A stretch of DNA of 64,000 bases from Desulfitobacterium metallireducens DSM 15288 (GTDB lineage: Bacteria > Bacillota > Desulfitobacteriia > Desulfitobacteriales > Desulfitobacteriaceae): NCBI RefSeq assembly GCF_000231405.2, contig NZ_CP007032.1, positions 2,232,001 to 2,296,000 on the forward strand. The letters are read 5' to 3'. Below the pieces are notes generated by a model. It had not been told where the DNA came from, made no database searches, and worked only from the letters and a program-made list of their open reading frames with translations. The position numbers and the translations under genes are program-made. Positions within the stretch are counted from its first letter, which is position 1, and each line of letters starts with the position of its first letter. Below, one piece after another: positions 62,676 to 64,000 of the stretch.

Positions 62676-63977
62676 TCAGTCCGCGAACTCCGCCGCAATC
62701 CGTTTAGCCCTTTGCTCAACTTCTTGGCAAATCTTTTTAACATCCATTGTTAAAAGCTTGCGCTCTTCCATGATGAACTTTCCATCGACCATCATTGTAC
62801 GTACATCACCCGCATGGGCGACATAGACGAGATGGGCTGGGATGGAAAAGCGAGGGTAGAAATGCGGTTGATCAAAGTTAATCGTGATCAAATCCGCTTT
62901 GTAACCTGGAGCAAGCATGCCTATATCTTCATAACCTAAAGCCTTAGCTCCTTGAATGGTCGCCATTTCCAGAACTTCATAGGCGGGAAGGGCCGTTGAG
63001 TCTTTTTTCAACTTCTGCTGGAGGGCCGCGCTGCGCATTTCTCCGAAAAGATCAAGATTATTATTGCTCGAAGCGCCATCCGTTCCTAAGCCGACTACAA
63101 CTCCCTTCGCAATCATTTCAGGGACTGGAGCTGTGCCGCTATTCAGCTTCATATTGCTTTCAGGGTTATGGGCTACAGCGACCTTTTTCTCAGCTAAAAT
63201 ATTGATATCTTCTTCTGTAAGATGGACACAATGGGCTGCAACCACGTGGCCTCCGAAAATGCCCAGATCGTTTAACCATTGAACTGGGGTTTTTCCCTCT
63301 TGTTCTTTAATCGTATTGATCTCATCGAGTGTTTCAGCAACGTGAATATGTATACCAACGCCTCGGCGATCTGCCTCCGCTTTGACCTTCTGTAAGAACT
63401 CTCCCGAGCAGGTATAAGGAGCGTGAGGTCCGAACATGACCTGAATTCTTCCGTCGCCAGCCCCATGATAGTTCTCCACAAGCTCGATTTGTTCTTGAAA
63501 AGCCTGTTCTCCGTTGGGAGCATTCCCAATCATACCCCGTGAAAGGACTGCTCGAGTCCCTGTTTCAAGTACAGCATCTCCCACCCGATCCATATCGCCA
63601 TACATATCAAGCATCGATGTCGTTCCGGACAGAATCATTTCTGCTAAGGCCAGTTTTGTTCCCCAGTATATATCTTCTTTCCCCATTTTCGCCTCGAACG
63701 GCCAGACCTTATCTGTTAGCCAAGGCATTAGCGGAAGGTCATCAGCATAACTTCTCAGCATCGTCATCGCTGCATGGGTATGAGTATTGATCAGCCCAGG
63801 CATCACGACATCATTGGGCAAATCAAGTACGCGATCCGGTACGAAACCGGCAGGAGCTGAACCCTTCGGTCCTACTGAGAGAATACGGTCCCCTTCAATC
63901 GCAATTTCTCCTTCAGGATAAAAATCATCAGGCCCAGTCATGGGTAAGATCATCGCTCGGATTAGGGTTTTTGACAC
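62676..63977 (-). CDS. mtaD: 5-methylthioadenosine/S-adenosylhomocysteine deaminase
   Basis: Amidohydrolase that deaminates 5'-methylthioadenosine and S-adenosylhomocysteine in nucleoside salvage. 433 residues. Metal ligands in GLINTHTHAAMT (HxH), GIHIHVAET, VVAAHCVHL and GLGTDGASSNNNLDLF (the catalytic Asp). GTG start with AAGGAG nine bases upstream. The same family includes other nucleoside deaminases, so exact substrate is probable rather than certain. Followed by ywbE after 16 bp. Confidence 0.92.
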   Translation of the reverse strand: MSKTLIRAMILPMTGPDDFYPEGEIAIEGDRILSVGPKGSAPAGFVPDRVLDLPNDVVMPGLINTHTHAAMTMLRSYADDLPLMPWLTDKVWPFEAKMGKEDIYWGTKLALAEMILSGTTSMLDMYGDMDRVGDAVLETGTRAVLSRGMIGNAPNGEQAFQEQIELVENYHGAGDGRIQVMFGPHAPYTCSGEFLQKVKAEADRRGVGIHIHVAETLDEINTIKEQEGKTPVQWLNDLGIFGGHVVAAHCVHLTEEDINILAEKKVAVAHNPESNMKLNSGTAPVPEMIAKGVVVGLGTDGASSNNNLDLFGEMRSAALQQKLKKDSTALPAYEVLEMATIQGAKALGYEDIGMLAPGYKADLITINFDQPHFYPRFSIPAHLVYVAHAGDVRTMMVDGKFIMEERKLLTMDVKKICQEVEQRAKRIAAEFAD

Positions 63978-64000
63978 GAAAACTCACTCCTTCTACTTTC

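Overview
The window looks like chromosomal DNA of a low-to-moderate GC, probably spore-forming, anaerobic Clostridia member. The protein set (11-gene complex I operon without nuoEFG, a butyrate-type CoA operon, a Firmicutes ylxM-ffh-rpsP-khpA-rimM-trmD-rplS block) fits the Desulfitobacterium/Desulfosporosinus group best. That placement rests on remembered family resemblance, not on a database search.

Layout. 1-4160: copper homeostasis (csoR-copA-copZ, minus strand, with a CsoR-type operator inside the promoter spacer) followed by a small heat-shock protein. 4568-9407: a plus-strand beta-oxidation/butyrate operon (hbd, thiolase, acyl-CoA dehydrogenase, CoA-transferase) behind a near-perfect sigma-54 -24/-12 promoter. 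9501-15556: comM, an MFS transporter flanked by a 72-bp direct repeat, an OmpR-type two-component system and yraN, all minus. 15638-25550: the nuoABCDHIJKLMN operon. 25594-32878: rnhB, rbgA, lepB, rplS, a SPOUT methyltransferase, trmD, rimM, khpA, rpsP, ffh, ylxM. 32963-40577: a GNAT protein, a large MacB/FtsX-like ABC exporter, and divergently a UBA-like membrane protein with a second two-component system. 40611-42788: an ABC-F ATPase preceded by a 50-codon leader ORF and an intrinsic terminator, which reads as a ribosome-mediated attenuator. 42971-49101: a membrane glycosyltransferase, a molybdenum hydroxylase operon whose small [2Fe-2S] subunit is fused in frame to LysM and di-iron ferritin-like domains, and an ArAE/FUSC-like membrane protein.

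49102-62458 is an AT-rich accessory region on the minus strand. It holds orphan genes (two HEPN-like, one DUF2971, two membrane proteins, one unrecognised), a truncated PC4/YdbC gene, and an IS91-like transposase plus tyrosine integrase element. An IS21 element has landed in the integrase with a 5-bp target duplication. A degenerate ~38-bp repeat recurs at five gene boundaries, always in the same orientation, so the genes look like cassettes joined by a common site. 62459-63977 returns to conserved genes (ywbE-like, mtaD).

How parts work together: the CoA operon, complex I and molybdenum hydroxylase belong to anaerobic energy metabolism; csoR/copA/copZ, the MFS transporter, the ABC exporter with its two-component system and the ABC-F protein are stress and toxin-resistance functions; the 49-62 kb region is a mobile or cassette-type island with candidate defence genes. 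The strongest items for follow-up are the Xdh-LysM-ferritin fusion, the ABC-F leader, and the boundary repeats of the island.
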